From: Acinetobacter sp. WU_MDCI_Axc73
GTDB taxonomy: Bacteria > Pseudomonadota > Gammaproteobacteria > Pseudomonadales > Moraxellaceae
Assembly: GCF_025562455.1 (NCBI RefSeq)
Contig: NZ_JAHPRO010000002.1
Coordinates: 1-64,000 of the forward strand
Direction: 5' to 3'
Length of the DNA: 64,000 nucleotides
Shown here piece by piece: positions 34,886 to 44,443 of the stretch (position 1 is the stretch's first letter; every line of letters starts with the position of its first letter). Under the pieces are notes generated by a model. That model was not told the DNA's origin. It was given only the letters and a program-made list of their open reading frames with translations, and did no database searches. The position numbers and the translations under genes were made by a program.

Positions 34886-37447
34886 TTAGGTCACTTGATT
34901 GATTAATCCTTCAAGTGCATCACGTTTGGCAGGTTCAGCACGTTTAGGCTGATTTTGGTTGAGAGGTGGGGGTGTTTGTTCTGATGGAATCAGAATTTCT
35001 TCACCAGGCAAATCAGCAAAATCGTTATCAGGTTTCGGTGCAGGGGCTACCGGGGCAGGCACATAGAGTGGACGTGCTAACGGTGGCGACGTGCGGTCTG
35101 TGCTGCTCTGAGTGTTACTTTCCTGAAGACTTGGCTGTTCACGAGAAATTGGAGCTTTGGCATTCTTATCAAACTGAACCCATGAAGATGCAGTCCCTTG
35201 TAAAGATTTATCCATAAAGTTAATCCAGATTGGTAGTGCCGCAATACCACCATATTCGCGTCGTCCCAATGTGGTTGGGCGATCAAAGCCCACCCACGCT
35301 ACAGAAACTAACTTGCCGTTAAAACCCGCAAACCAAGCATCTTTTGCATCATTGGTGGTACCCGTTTTACCCCCTAAATCATCACGGCCGATTTTTAATG
35401 CTGCACGTCCTGTACCGTGTTGGATCACATCACGTAGAATATTAGCCATATCATAGGCTGAACTAGATTTTAAAATACGCTGTGCTTGTCGGTAGTCACC
35501 TGAATTATTTGCAGTAACAGGTTGTGACGAAGCATTCTTTGCATCTGCCTGAATGCTCTGATTGGTCACTTCAATCACTTCATCATCTGGAGTTTGAACT
35601 TTTTGTTCATTTGTAACGGTATTTTCAGTTTCATTAATACATGAAATACAAGCGTATTCAGGTTTTGCCTCAAAAATAACTTTACCGTAAGCATCTTCAA
35701 TGCGGCGGATAAAGTAAGGCTGAACACGATACCCCCCATTAGCAAAAGTGGCATAGCCTGTAGCCATCTGAACAGGTAACACCTGTGGTGTACCCAATGC
35801 GATGGTGAAGTTTCGAGGAATCTGATTTTCCTGCAAACCGAAGTCCATCAGTAGTTGTCGAGCGCGTTCAATTCCAACACTTTGCAATAAGCGTACAGAA
35901 ACCGTATTTCGAGATAGATATAAGGCGCGACGTAACGGAATCATTCCTAAATAACGACCATCAGAGTTTCTAGGTGACCAGCGACCAATGGTAATCGGAC
36001 TATCATTGACCATGGTATAAGGCGTCATTCCGCGTTCTAAGGCCAGCGCATAAATAAATGGCTTGATGGTGGAGCCGGGTTGACGCCACCCCTGTAAAGT
36101 ACGGTTAAATTTGGATTGATAAAAATTATAGCCTCCGACAATCGCTTCAATCGCACCGTCATTTGGATTTAATGCAATAAGTTGCCCTTGGACATGAGGA
36201 ATTTGTACTAATGCCCACGAAGTTTTTTCGGCATTTGGGCGTAACCGAACAATATCTTTAACCTTAACGATCTGTGAGGCACGACTTGGAGCACCTCCGA
36301 CGCTATTGGCATTACGATAAGGTCTTGCCCATGACATCCCAGACCATGGTACTGTGACAGTCGTACCATCCTGCATCAGCGCTTCAAAAGTGGAATTGTT
36401 GACTTTAATGACCTGAGCAGGATAAGTGTTGGCATAAGCCATGAATGAACTTAAAGGTTTATCATGTGCTTCTGCACCACGCCAGCCATGACGTCGATCA
36501 TAAGCTTCTAATCCATCCTGCACCGACTGTTCGGCATAAGTCTGACGTTTACTATCAATGGTTGTATAAACTTTATATCCAGAATCGATGGCCTGCGCAC
36601 CAAACTTTTCTACCAGTTCGGACCGTACCATTTCACCGACATAGGGGAAACGGTTAGTCAAACCACGATCAGGCATATTGAGATTAATCGGTTCTGCAAC
36701 TGCTGTTTGGTATTGTGCCTGAGTGATATAACCCAATTGCAACATTCGACCTACAATCCAGTTGCGACGCTCTAAAGCCCGTTCAGGATTGGCTACAGGG
36801 TTAAACCGTGAAGGTGCTTTGGGTAAACCTGCGAGCATTGCCATTTCTGCAATACTGAGTTGATCTAGAGTTTTGTTATAGTAAATTTTTGCCGCAGCAG
36901 CGATGCCATAGGCATTTTTACCCAAAAATATTTTATTGACATAGAGCGTCAAAATTTCTTCTTTACTGAGATTTTGTTCAATTTTACGAGCAAGGAAAAT
37001 TTCCGTTAATTTACGTCTTAAAGTTCTTTCAGGGCTTAAATAATAGTTTTTTGCCACTTGCATGGTGATTGTAGAACCACCTGTCTGAACATCTGACCCT
37101 GTGATTGTTTCACTGACTGCACGTCCCAGACCTTTAAAACTAATACCACTGTGTTCAAAAAATGAAGAGTCTTCTGCCGCAAGAAAGGCATGAATAAATG
37201 TGGGGGGAATCTGGTTATATTCCACAGGTACGGAAAGTTTGCCGCCATATTCTGAAATTAGCTCATTATCTGACGTATAAACTTGCAGGGGTTTAAGTAA
37301 AGGCGCTTTTTTTAAAGAGCTCATTTCAGGCAGGGATGGCGCAATATAGAGATACATGCCATAAAAACCCATTGGAATTGAGACTAATATAATGATAAGT
37401 ACCAAAAAAAATGGATGAACATGACCTGAACTGGATAGCTTTTTCAT
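34886..37447 (-). CDS. mrcA: Bifunctional penicillin-binding protein 1A
   Basis: An 853-residue class A penicillin-binding protein. One N-terminal transmembrane segment (FFLVLIIILVSIPMGFYGMYLY) is followed by a glycosyltransferase domain with the catalytic Glu in AAEDSSFFEHSG and GGSTITMQVAKN. The transpeptidase domain has Ser459 in QPGSTIKPF, SRN (YLSRNTVSV) and KTGT (GGKTGTTND). A proline/glutamine-rich C-terminal tail of about 90 residues follows. It polymerises and crosslinks peptidoglycan. It is divergent from pilM, the same arrangement as ponA-pilM in Pseudomonas. Confidence 0.95.
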   Translation of the reverse strand: MKKLSSSGHVHPFFLVLIIILVSIPMGFYGMYLYIAPSLPEMSSLKKAPLLKPLQVYTSDNELISEYGGKLSVPVEYNQIPPTFIHAFLAAEDSSFFEHSGISFKGLGRAVSETITGSDVQTGGSTITMQVAKNYYLSPERTLRRKLTEIFLARKIEQNLSKEEILTLYVNKIFLGKNAYGIAAAAKIYYNKTLDQLSIAEMAMLAGLPKAPSRFNPVANPERALERRNWIVGRMLQLGYITQAQYQTAVAEPINLNMPDRGLTNRFPYVGEMVRSELVEKFGAQAIDSGYKVYTTIDSKRQTYAEQSVQDGLEAYDRRHGWRGAEAHDKPLSSFMAYANTYPAQVIKVNNSTFEALMQDGTTVTVPWSGMSWARPYRNANSVGGAPSRASQIVKVKDIVRLRPNAEKTSWALVQIPHVQGQLIALNPNDGAIEAIVGGYNFYQSKFNRTLQGWRQPGSTIKPFIYALALERGMTPYTMVNDSPITIGRWSPRNSDGRYLGMIPLRRALYLSRNTVSVRLLQSVGIERARQLLMDFGLQENQIPRNFTIALGTPQVLPVQMATGYATFANGGYRVQPYFIRRIEDAYGKVIFEAKPEYACISCINETENTVTNEQKVQTPDDEVIEVTNQSIQADAKNASSQPVTANNSGDYRQAQRILKSSSAYDMANILRDVIQHGTGRAALKIGRDDLGGKTGTTNDAKDAWFAGFNGKLVSVAWVGFDRPTTLGRREYGGIAALPIWINFMDKSLQGTASSWVQFDKNAKAPISREQPSLQESNTQSSTDRTSPPLARPLYVPAPVAPAPKPDNDFADLPGEEILIPSEQTPPPLNQNQPKRAEPAKRDALEGLINQVT

Positions 37448-37517
37448 AACAAGTAAGTTTTAATAAGAGCTAAATAGCAAATGAATTGATGGTCAGTATA
37501 TCCTTTAGACATGCGGA

Positions 37518-37547
37518 TTGTTAGATGCCTTATTGTATCCGTATAAA
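37518..37547 (+). promoter_or_regulatory. Candidate sigma-70 promoter of pilMNOPQ
   Basis: TTGTTA (37518-37523) and TATAAA (37542-37547) are 18 bp apart. They lie about 65 bases before the pilM GTG in the short region divergent from mrcA. Confidence 0.55.
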
Positions 37548-37611
37548 ATTATAGACCGAGATCAGCTTGTTGTTTTGTTTGGGGATAAAAAAATAATAGG
37601 ATAATGCTATC

Positions 37612-38670
37612 GTGCGCAGGTTATATCGTAAACCAAATAAGGGGTTAGTGGGGGTCGATATTAGTTCGACTTCTGTTAAATTATTAGAACTCTCTGTAAA
37701 AAACGGTCGCTACTGGGTAGAAAGCTATGCATTGATACCTTTGCAGGAAAATAGCGTGGTTGAGAAGAACATTCTTGATCCTGAAGCAGTTGGGGATGCG
37801 TTGGAGCGCGTCATTAATTTGGCCAATCCACAATCGACCAATGCCGCTATTGCGATTCCAACTTCTATGGTGATTCATAAAATCATCGAAATGGATGCGG
37901 ATATGACGGATGATGAGCGTGAAGTTCAAATCCGTATGGATGCAGAGCAATATATCCCTTTTCCACTGGACGAAGTTAGTCTGGATTTTGAAGTACTGCC
38001 TGATCGTTTAGCAAATCCCGCCCGAGTGAATGTTTTATTGGTTGCGACCCGTACCGAAAACGTCGAAACACGGATAGAAGTACTTGAGCTTGCTGGATTA
38101 ACACCGAAAGTCGCAGATGTCGAAAGCTATGCAATGGAACGGGCTTTTGGGGTGTTTGCTGATACCTTACCTATGGGAGTCAATACCGTGGGTATTTTGG
38201 ATATCGGACATACCATGACCACACTTTCGGTCATGCAAAATGGCAAGATTATTTATACCCGCGAACAGGTTTTCGGTGGAAAGCAACTGACGCAGGACGT
38301 TCAGACACGTTATGGTTTATCTTTTGAAGAAGCAGGTCGTGCTAAAAAAGAACGTTCCTTGCCGGATGATTTCGATACTGAAGTTCTGGAGCCTTTCCTA
38401 GAGGCCTTGGTTCAGCAGGCCGCACGATCTTTACAATTTTTCTTTTCTTCCTCTCAGTTTAATGAAATTGATCATATTTTATTAGCTGGAGGCAATGCCA
38501 ATATTTCTGGTTTGGCAAAGCTTTTACAACAAAAATTAGGTTATCGCGTGACCACAGCCAATCCATTTTTACAGATGGGTTTTTCTCCTCAGGTTGATAT
38601 TAAAAAAATTGAAAATGATGCCTCTTCTTTAATGGTGGCATGCGGTCTGGCATTGAGGAGTTTTGATTAA
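37612..38670 (+). CDS. pilM: Type IV pilus inner-membrane platform protein PilM
   Basis: A 352-residue cytoplasmic actin-like ATPase-fold protein. It has GLVGVDISSTSVKLLEL near residue 12, GILDIGHTMTTLSVM in the middle and LAGGNANISGL near the C-terminus, all nucleotide-binding motifs of the FtsA/PilM fold. PilM binds the N-terminal tail of PilN and links the pilus motors to the alignment complex. The start is GTG. The stop overlaps pilN by one base, so the operon is translationally coupled. Confidence 0.93.
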   Translation: MRRLYRKPNKGLVGVDISSTSVKLLELSVKNGRYWVESYALIPLQENSVVEKNILDPEAVGDALERVINLANPQSTNAAIAIPTSMVIHKIIEMDADMTDDEREVQIRMDAEQYIPFPLDEVSLDFEVLPDRLANPARVNVLLVATRTENVETRIEVLELAGLTPKVADVESYAMERAFGVFADTLPMGVNTVGILDIGHTMTTLSVMQNGKIIYTREQVFGGKQLTQDVQTRYGLSFEEAGRAKKERSLPDDFDTEVLEPFLEALVQQAARSLQFFFSSSQFNEIDHILLAGGNANISGLAKLLQQKLGYRVTTANPFLQMGFSPQVDIKKIENDASSLMVACGLALRSFD

Positions 38671-39308
38671 TGGCAAAGATTAACTTACTCCCTTGGCGTG
38701 ATGAGCTAAGAGAGCAGCGCAAGAAACAATTTATTGCATTTAGTGCTGCCGTTGCAGTACTTGGGGTGGTGGCTGTGGTCTTGGCTTGGTTGTTTTACGA
38801 CCATAAGCTTAACGATCAGGAACAAGCTAATCAACTGGTTGTAAGCACCAATCAAAATCTGGATACACAGTTAAAATCGCTAGATGGGTTACAAGAGCGC
38901 CGAAATGCAATTGTAGAACGTATGAAACTGATTCAAGGGCTGGAAGGTCAACGTCCAATCACTGTACGTCTTATTGATGAATTGGTACGAGTAACACCAA
39001 GTAATATGTATTTGACTAAATTTAGTCGTGTTGGCGATAAATTTACTATTGAAGGGAAGGCGGAAAGTCCAAATACCGTAGCGGAATTATTGCGTAATTT
39101 AGAGGCATCGCCGTGGTACCGTAATGCATTTATGAACTCCTTCTTGGCGGCAGATGATAACAAAAATCAAAATCCAAGCTCTGTCGTGCCGCGCGTAGAA
39201 GAAAGTTATGGTACTTTCGTGGTGACCACAGATTTGGGTGAAATTGGGGCATCAGTTACAGAAAATCATAACAATCAATCAGGTTCAAATACGGGGGCAG
39301 CACAATGA
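38670..39308 (+). CDS. pilN: Type IV pilus assembly protein PilN
   Basis: A 212-residue bitopic inner-membrane protein. The N-terminus MAKINLLPWRDELREQ carries the INLLPW motif that docks in PilM. One transmembrane segment (about 23-45) precedes a periplasmic coiled coil and a ferredoxin-like domain. The last 25 residues are Asn/Ser/Gly-rich. Together with PilO it forms the inner-membrane alignment complex. It overlaps pilO by four bases (ATGA). Confidence 0.92.
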   Translation: MAKINLLPWRDELREQRKKQFIAFSAAVAVLGVVAVVLAWLFYDHKLNDQEQANQLVVSTNQNLDTQLKSLDGLQERRNAIVERMKLIQGLEGQRPITVRLIDELVRVTPSNMYLTKFSRVGDKFTIEGKAESPNTVAELLRNLEASPWYRNAFMNSFLAADDNKNQNPSSVVPRVEESYGTFVVTTDLGEIGASVTENHNNQSGSNTGAAQ

Positions 39309-40018
39309 GTCGTGAAGAATTCAATGAACTAGATCCTGAAGTTGCTGCACCAAAGAAAAAGAAATTGACCTTAGATAAATTCCTTCAGCAGTTTAATACG
39401 CTGGATATGAATAACTATGGGGGATGGCCACTCTCAGTTAAAATTACCTGCTGGATTTTTATTTTCTTTGCTGTCTGTGCATTGGGCTATTTTTTAGCTA
39501 TTAAACCCAAGTTGGATGCGATCTCAACGGCTCAGGCGCAAGAGCAAAATTTGCTCAACGAGTTTCGTGAAAAAGATTCAAAATTACGTAACTTACAGCA
39601 ATATCAGGTTCAGTTGCAGGAAATGGAGTCAAATTTTAATCAGCAATTGGCACAACTTCCAAAAGAAACAGAAATTCCAAGTCTGGTTGAAGATATCAAT
39701 ATGACAGGGGTAAATTCTGGACTTAAATTTAAAAATATTCGTTTGGAAAATGAAGTTAAACAAGAATTTTTTATTGAGCAGCCGATTTCGATTGATGCGA
39801 CTGGGGATTATCATGCTTTTGGTGCATTTGTGAGTGCTATTGCAGCACTACCACGTATTGTGACTTTGCATGATTTTGTCATTGAAGGGAAACAGGTTAA
39901 AGAAAAAGCAGATATTCCTGAAATTAGTTATTCCGTGAAAGCAAAAACCTATCGATATATAGGTGCTGATGATCAGGCTGGTGGTGCTTCTGCTCCAGTT
40001 GCAGCGGGGGCAAAATAA
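39305..40018 (+). CDS. pilO: Type IV pilus assembly protein PilO
   Basis: A 237-residue bitopic inner-membrane protein. A cytoplasmic N-terminus with a KKKK stretch leads to one transmembrane segment (ITCWIFIFFAVCALGYFLAI), a periplasmic coiled coil (about 72-120) and a ferredoxin-like domain. The C-terminal tail is rich in Gly and Ala. It heterodimerises with PilN and contacts PilP. It overlaps pilP by one base. Confidence 0.92.
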   Translation: MSREEFNELDPEVAAPKKKKLTLDKFLQQFNTLDMNNYGGWPLSVKITCWIFIFFAVCALGYFLAIKPKLDAISTAQAQEQNLLNEFREKDSKLRNLQQYQVQLQEMESNFNQQLAQLPKETEIPSLVEDINMTGVNSGLKFKNIRLENEVKQEFFIEQPISIDATGDYHAFGAFVSAIAALPRIVTLHDFVIEGKQVKEKADIPEISYSVKAKTYRYIGADDQAGGASAPVAAGAK

Positions 40019-40542
40019 TGAAAAAACATAGTATTTTCATGGCTATGGTATGTTGTGGTTTGGTGGGTTGTGATTCACGTATTGACGCTGTAAATGAGCA
40101 AATGGCAGCCATTCGTAATCAGCGACCGTTACCGATTGAACCTGCGCCTGTATTTACGCCTGTGCCGAGTTTTACCTATTCAGCGATGCAGTTGAAAAGT
40201 CCATTTTTACCCAGCTCTTTGGCAGCTGAACTCAAAATTATGGCAGGTAAACGGGTTTATCCTAACTTTAATCGTCAGCCGCAACCACTTGAAAGCTACG
40301 CACTCGAGTCTTTAAATATGAAAGGCAGTATACGTAGCCAAAATGGAAAAATTCTTGCATTGATTCAGACGCCTGATGGGCAAGTTGAACGGGTTCAGGT
40401 GGGAAGCTATATGGGAATGAATCAAGGGCGGATTGTGGGAATTAGTCCGACACAAATTGATTTGGTTGAAATTGTACCAGATGGCCGAGATGGTTATGTT
40501 GAGCGTCCGCGTACATTGGTTCTGATCGGGCCTGAGCCTTAA
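40018..40542 (+). CDS. pilP: Type IV pilus lipoprotein PilP
   Basis: A 174-residue lipoprotein with lipobox LVGC and lipidated Cys18. A flexible proline-rich linker is followed by a small beta domain (LESLNMKGSIRSQNGKILALIQTPDGQVERVQVGSYMGMNQGRI) that contacts the PilQ secretin. It bridges PilNO in the inner membrane to PilQ in the outer membrane. It is 17 bases before pilQ. Confidence 0.92.
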   Translation: MKKHSIFMAMVCCGLVGCDSRIDAVNEQMAAIRNQRPLPIEPAPVFTPVPSFTYSAMQLKSPFLPSSLAAELKIMAGKRVYPNFNRQPQPLESYALESLNMKGSIRSQNGKILALIQTPDGQVERVQVGSYMGMNQGRIVGISPTQIDLVEIVPDGRDGYVERPRTLVLIGPEP

Positions 40543-40559
40543 GTATTAAAGGAATAACA

Positions 40560-42737
40560 ATGAAAAAGGGTTTAAAAAAATTTCTGATTGGGGATGGTGA
40601 GTCAATGAATCATACAGTTCGACAGTTTTCAATGGGTGCGGTTGCGTTTGCAATCATGCAAGTGGCTAGTGCGCAGGTCAGTATTACCAATATTGTGCCC
40701 ATGAATATCGCAGGACAAGGGACAGAAATCCGTGTGATGTTCAATGGCTTGCCACCGCAACCACAAGCCTATCAAATGGAACAACCATCCAGATTGATTT
40801 TGGATTTTGATAAAGCACAATTAAGTCTAAAACAGAACAGTATTGCTGTGACAACTAACGAAGCCAGTAGTGTCGATGTGGTGTCTGATGCGCAACGTTC
40901 ACGTTTAACCGTAAATTTAAAAGATGCTGGAGCTTTTACCACACGTGTTGAAGGCAATACTTTTATTTTAAAGATTAATAGTGCCCAACAAGTTATGACC
41001 CCTGCTGCCGTGGCTATGCCAGCGGTAACGAATGCTCAGCAAGGGGTTTCCAATATCGGGTTTCAACGTGGTTCACAGGGTGAAGGTCAAGTTGTTATCG
41101 ATTTGCTTGGTAGTAATACGCCTGTAGATGTGCAGCAGCAAGGCAGTAAAATTGTTGTACGAATGCTAGGAAATAAAATTCCGACCAATTTGGCACGACG
41201 TTTAAATGTCAATGATTTTGCCACGCCAGTTGCGAGTGTGGATGCCTATAATGAAGGTGGTAATGGGGTAATCGTGGTACAGTCTTCTGGTAGCTATGAA
41301 TATATGGCATATCAAGCAGAGAATAAACTGACCTTAAGCCTTAAACGTCCAGTGGATCGTAATCAGGTAGGTACTCGTTCTGCGCCTCATTACACTGGTA
41401 AGAAAATCTCTTTGGATTTTCAGGATATTGAAGTGCGTCGTGTACTTCAATTGTTGGCAGATTTTACCGATATTAACATGGTGACGGCGGATTCAGTACA
41501 GGGCAACATTACTCTACGTTTAAAGGAAGTGCCGTGGGATCAGGCGTTAGATATTATTTTAAAAACTAAAAATCTGGATAAACGCCGTAATGGTAATGTG
41601 ATCTGGATTGCGCCTGTTACAGAATTAACCAAAGCTGAAGAAGAAGAGGCTAAAGCGATTGGGCAAAGTGTCAAACTTGCGCCGTTACAGACCGAATATA
41701 TTCAACTCAGTTATGCTAAGGCAGCCGATATTGAAAAATTGATGACCCAAGGTAAAAACAGCTCAAGCTCAGGTTCATCAAATTCAGGGGGTTCAGAGCC
41801 ACTAGGCGATAGTGTGGGTAGTTTGCTGAGCCCAAGAGGTACGGTGTCGATTGATCCAAGAACCAATACGTTAATCATTAATGATACGGCACAAAAAATT
41901 GATCAAATTCGTAAAATGATTGATTTATTGGATGTACGTGTTAAGCAGGTGATGGTGGAAGCGCGTATTGTGCGAGCAAGTACTTCATTTACCAAAGAAA
42001 TGGGGGTGAAGTGGGGTGTGCTTTCACAGGGGATTACCAAAAATAATGATTTGTTGGTCGGGGGTAGTGAAACGACCTTATGGAATCTGCGTGATCCAGA
42101 TGATGATGGAAAATATACCATCGAACGCCCAGATAATTTAAATGTGGACTTGGGCGTGACGTCTGCGGGTGCGAGTAAAATTGCCTTTGGCTTAATTAGT
42201 TTGTCTGACTTTATGTTGGATTTGGAATTATCTGCATTACAAGCAGATGGTTATGGTGAAGTGATTTCAACGCCAAAAGTCATGACGGCTGATAAACAAA
42301 CGGCCAAAGTTGCAACGGGTCAAGAAGTGCCTTATCAGTCCACCACAAACTCTGCGGCGGGTTCAACTGCAACCACATCATTTAAAGAAGCATTACTGAG
42401 TCTTGAAGTCACACCAAGTATTACACCTGATGGTAAAATTCAGATGCTGTTGAATATTTCCAAAGACTCAGTTGCTGATAAAGCGCCGAATGGTGAATTG
42501 ATCTTGAATAAAAATACGATTAATACCAATGTGTTGGTGGACAACGGTGAAACGGTAATTCTGGGTGGGGTGTTTGAACAAACAACGGCTAATCAACAAA
42601 CGAAAGTGCCGTTCTTGGGAGACTTGCCTTGGGTGGGGCGTTTATTTAGAAAAGACTTCAAAAAGGATGATAAACAAGAGTTATTGATCTTTGTGACACC
42701 GAGAATTGTTAATGACACTCAGGTGAGAAATCAGTAA
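40560..42737 (+). CDS. pilQ: Type IV pilus secretin PilQ
   Basis: A 725-residue outer-membrane secretin. Two AMIN domains (about 40-265) are followed by N0 (KISLDFQDIEVRRVLQLLADFT) and N1 domains. A Ser/Gly-rich loop (about residues 400-418) precedes the secretin domain, which has VEARIVRAS and VPFLGDLPWVGRLFRKD. The ring lets the pilus exit, and DNA enter in competent species. The ATG at 40560 has AAAGGA six bases upstream. This start gives an unusually long region before the hydrophobic signal core; an ATG at 40605 (MNHTVRQFS) with GGTGAG upstream would give a normal signal peptide. Confidence 0.93.
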   Translation: MKKGLKKFLIGDGESMNHTVRQFSMGAVAFAIMQVASAQVSITNIVPMNIAGQGTEIRVMFNGLPPQPQAYQMEQPSRLILDFDKAQLSLKQNSIAVTTNEASSVDVVSDAQRSRLTVNLKDAGAFTTRVEGNTFILKINSAQQVMTPAAVAMPAVTNAQQGVSNIGFQRGSQGEGQVVIDLLGSNTPVDVQQQGSKIVVRMLGNKIPTNLARRLNVNDFATPVASVDAYNEGGNGVIVVQSSGSYEYMAYQAENKLTLSLKRPVDRNQVGTRSAPHYTGKKISLDFQDIEVRRVLQLLADFTDINMVTADSVQGNITLRLKEVPWDQALDIILKTKNLDKRRNGNVIWIAPVTELTKAEEEEAKAIGQSVKLAPLQTEYIQLSYAKAADIEKLMTQGKNSSSSGSSNSGGSEPLGDSVGSLLSPRGTVSIDPRTNTLIINDTAQKIDQIRKMIDLLDVRVKQVMVEARIVRASTSFTKEMGVKWGVLSQGITKNNDLLVGGSETTLWNLRDPDDDGKYTIERPDNLNVDLGVTSAGASKIAFGLISLSDFMLDLELSALQADGYGEVISTPKVMTADKQTAKVATGQEVPYQSTTNSAAGSTATTSFKEALLSLEVTPSITPDGKIQMLLNISKDSVADKAPNGELILNKNTINTNVLVDNGETVILGGVFEQTTANQQTKVPFLGDLPWVGRLFRKDFKKDDKQELLIFVTPRIVNDTQVRNQ

Positions 42738-42773
42738 TATAAGTTTAATTCAAGTTATGCAATAGGTGACTCC

Positions 42774-43316
42774 TTGCTAGGCAAAGAGTTTAGAGCTCTA
42801 CCGAATATCTATTTGGTAGGGCCAATGGGAGCAGGAAAAACAACAGTAGGACGGCACTTGGCTGAGCTTTTGGGACGTGAATTTCTGGATAGTGACCATG
42901 AAATTGAGCGTAAAACCGGAGCCAGTATTCCGTGGATATTTGAAAAAGAAGGTGAGATTGGTTTTCGCTTGCGGGAAAAAACAGTCATTAATGAGTTAAC
43001 CCAGCGTAGACAATTGGTCGTGGCTACAGGCGGTGGTGCCGTGACGCAAGCCGAAAACCGTGATTATTTGAAAAAACGCGGTATTGTGATCTATCTTTAT
43101 ACACCTGTAGAATTACAATTACAGCGTACCTATCGGGATAAAAATCGACCATTATTACAGGTTGAAAACCCAGAGCAAAAACTCAAAGATCTACTCCAAA
43201 TTCGTGATCCTCTGTATCGAGAAGTTGCACATTATGTGATAGAAACACATCAGGGTGCGGCACGAGAATTGGCACAGCATATTTTACGTGTGATTTTGGC
43301 AGAAAAATTACACTAG
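42774..43316 (+). CDS. aroK: Shikimate kinase AroK
   Basis: A 180-residue P-loop kinase: Walker A GPMGAGKTT near residue 17, shikimate-binding SDHEIERKTG and GFRLREK, GGGAV near 80, and the lid region RTYRDKNRPLL. It phosphorylates shikimate in the chorismate pathway. The start is TTG at 42774 with AGGTGA upstream; the nearest ATG opens onto a stop after one codon. It lies 36 bases after pilQ and directly before aroB, the order known from Pseudomonas. Confidence 0.93.
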   Translation: MLGKEFRALPNIYLVGPMGAGKTTVGRHLAELLGREFLDSDHEIERKTGASIPWIFEKEGEIGFRLREKTVINELTQRRQLVVATGGGAVTQAENRDYLKKRGIVIYLYTPVELQLQRTYRDKNRPLLQVENPEQKLKDLLQIRDPLYREVAHYVIETHQGAARELAQHILRVILAEKLH

Positions 43317-43347
43317 TTATTTATTTTATTATTGGCATTAAAGTTTC

Positions 43348-44430
43348 ATGCAAACACTTCATGTAGAACTCGGTGATCGTCGTTATCCTATTTTTATTGG
43401 TAGTCAGTTAGATCCAAAAACATTGTTAGCACCTTATATCAAAGGGCAGCAAGTGATGATCGTGACTAATACCACATTAGAGCAACTCTATTTATCTCAT
43501 TATGTACATGATTTAGAATCTCTGGGTAAAAAAGTAGCAACCTGCGTACTACCTGATGGTGAAAAATATAAAAACCTTGAAAATCTAAACCTCATTTTTG
43601 ATGCATTGTTAGAAGCAGGTTTCAATCGTGATTGTACCGTATTGGCTCTAGGTGGTGGGGTGATTGGAGATATGGCAGGTTTTGCATCAGCCTGTTTCCA
43701 GCGGGGTGTCTATTTTATTCAGGTACCGACCACCTTACTTTCTCAAGTGGATTCTAGCGTTGGCGGAAAGACAGGGATTAATCATCCCTTAGGCAAAAAT
43801 ATGATTGGTGCATTTAAGCAACCTGAGGTCGTTATGGCAGATATGGCACAGTTGCGTACTTTGCCAGCACGTGAGTTGTCTGCTGGGTTGGCCGAGGTGA
43901 TTAAATATGCGTTGTTAGGTGATCTTGAGTTTTTAGCTTGGCTTGAGAAACACATGGAAGATTTACTTGCTGGTGATGAAAATCTATTGGCCCAAGCGGT
44001 TTATCGTTCTTGCGCACATAAGGCTAGAATTGTAGCGAATGATGAAAAAGAGCAGGGTGAGCGCGCGCTTTTAAATCTGGGGCATACGTTCGGTCACGCG
44101 ATTGAGTCTTATTTGGGCTATGGTGAATGGCTACATGGTGAAGCTGTAGCAACGGGAATGGTGATGGCTGCTGATTTGTCACAGCGCATGGGCTGGATTT
44201 CCGCAGATGATTTACAACGTACAAAAAATATTATTCAACGTGCAAAATTGCCGATATCATGTCCAAAAATTCCATTGGATGAATTTTTATCTTATATGGC
44301 ACATGATAAAAAGGTTTTGAATGGACAGTTGAGGCTGGTGCTTTTACAACAACTGGGTCAGGCTGTCATTACCAAAGAGTTTGATGTTGAAAAAATGAAG
44401 CAGGTTATTTTGGAAAATCAGGCAGAGTGA
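43348..44430 (+). CDS. aroB: 3-Dehydroquinate synthase AroB
   Basis: A 360-residue NAD- and metal-dependent enzyme. Motifs are [10 protein letters not shown], the glycine-rich [11 protein letters not shown] near residue 98, [20 protein letters not shown], and the metal-binding GHTFGHAIE and HGEAVATGM. It converts DAHP to 3-dehydroquinate, the second step to chorismate. It forms an operon with aroK and the following SPOR protein. Confidence 0.95.
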   Translation: MQTLHVELGDRRYPIFIGSQLDPKTLLAPYIKGQQVMIVTNTTLEQLYLSHYVHDLESLGKKVATCVLPDGEKYKNLENLNLIFDALLEAGFNRDCTVLALGGGVIGDMAGFASACFQRGVYFIQVPTTLLSQVDSSVGGKTGINHPLGKNMIGAFKQPEVVMADMAQLRTLPARELSAGLAEVIKYALLGDLEFLAWLEKHMEDLLAGDENLLAQAVYRSCAHKARIVANDEKEQGERALLNLGHTFGHAIESYLGYGEWLHGEAVATGMVMAADLSQRMGWISADDLQRTKNIIQRAKLPISCPKIPLDEFLSYMAHDKKVLNGQLRLVLLQQLGQAVITKEFDVEKMKQVILENQAE

Positions 44431-44443
44431 GATTGGGTGTAAT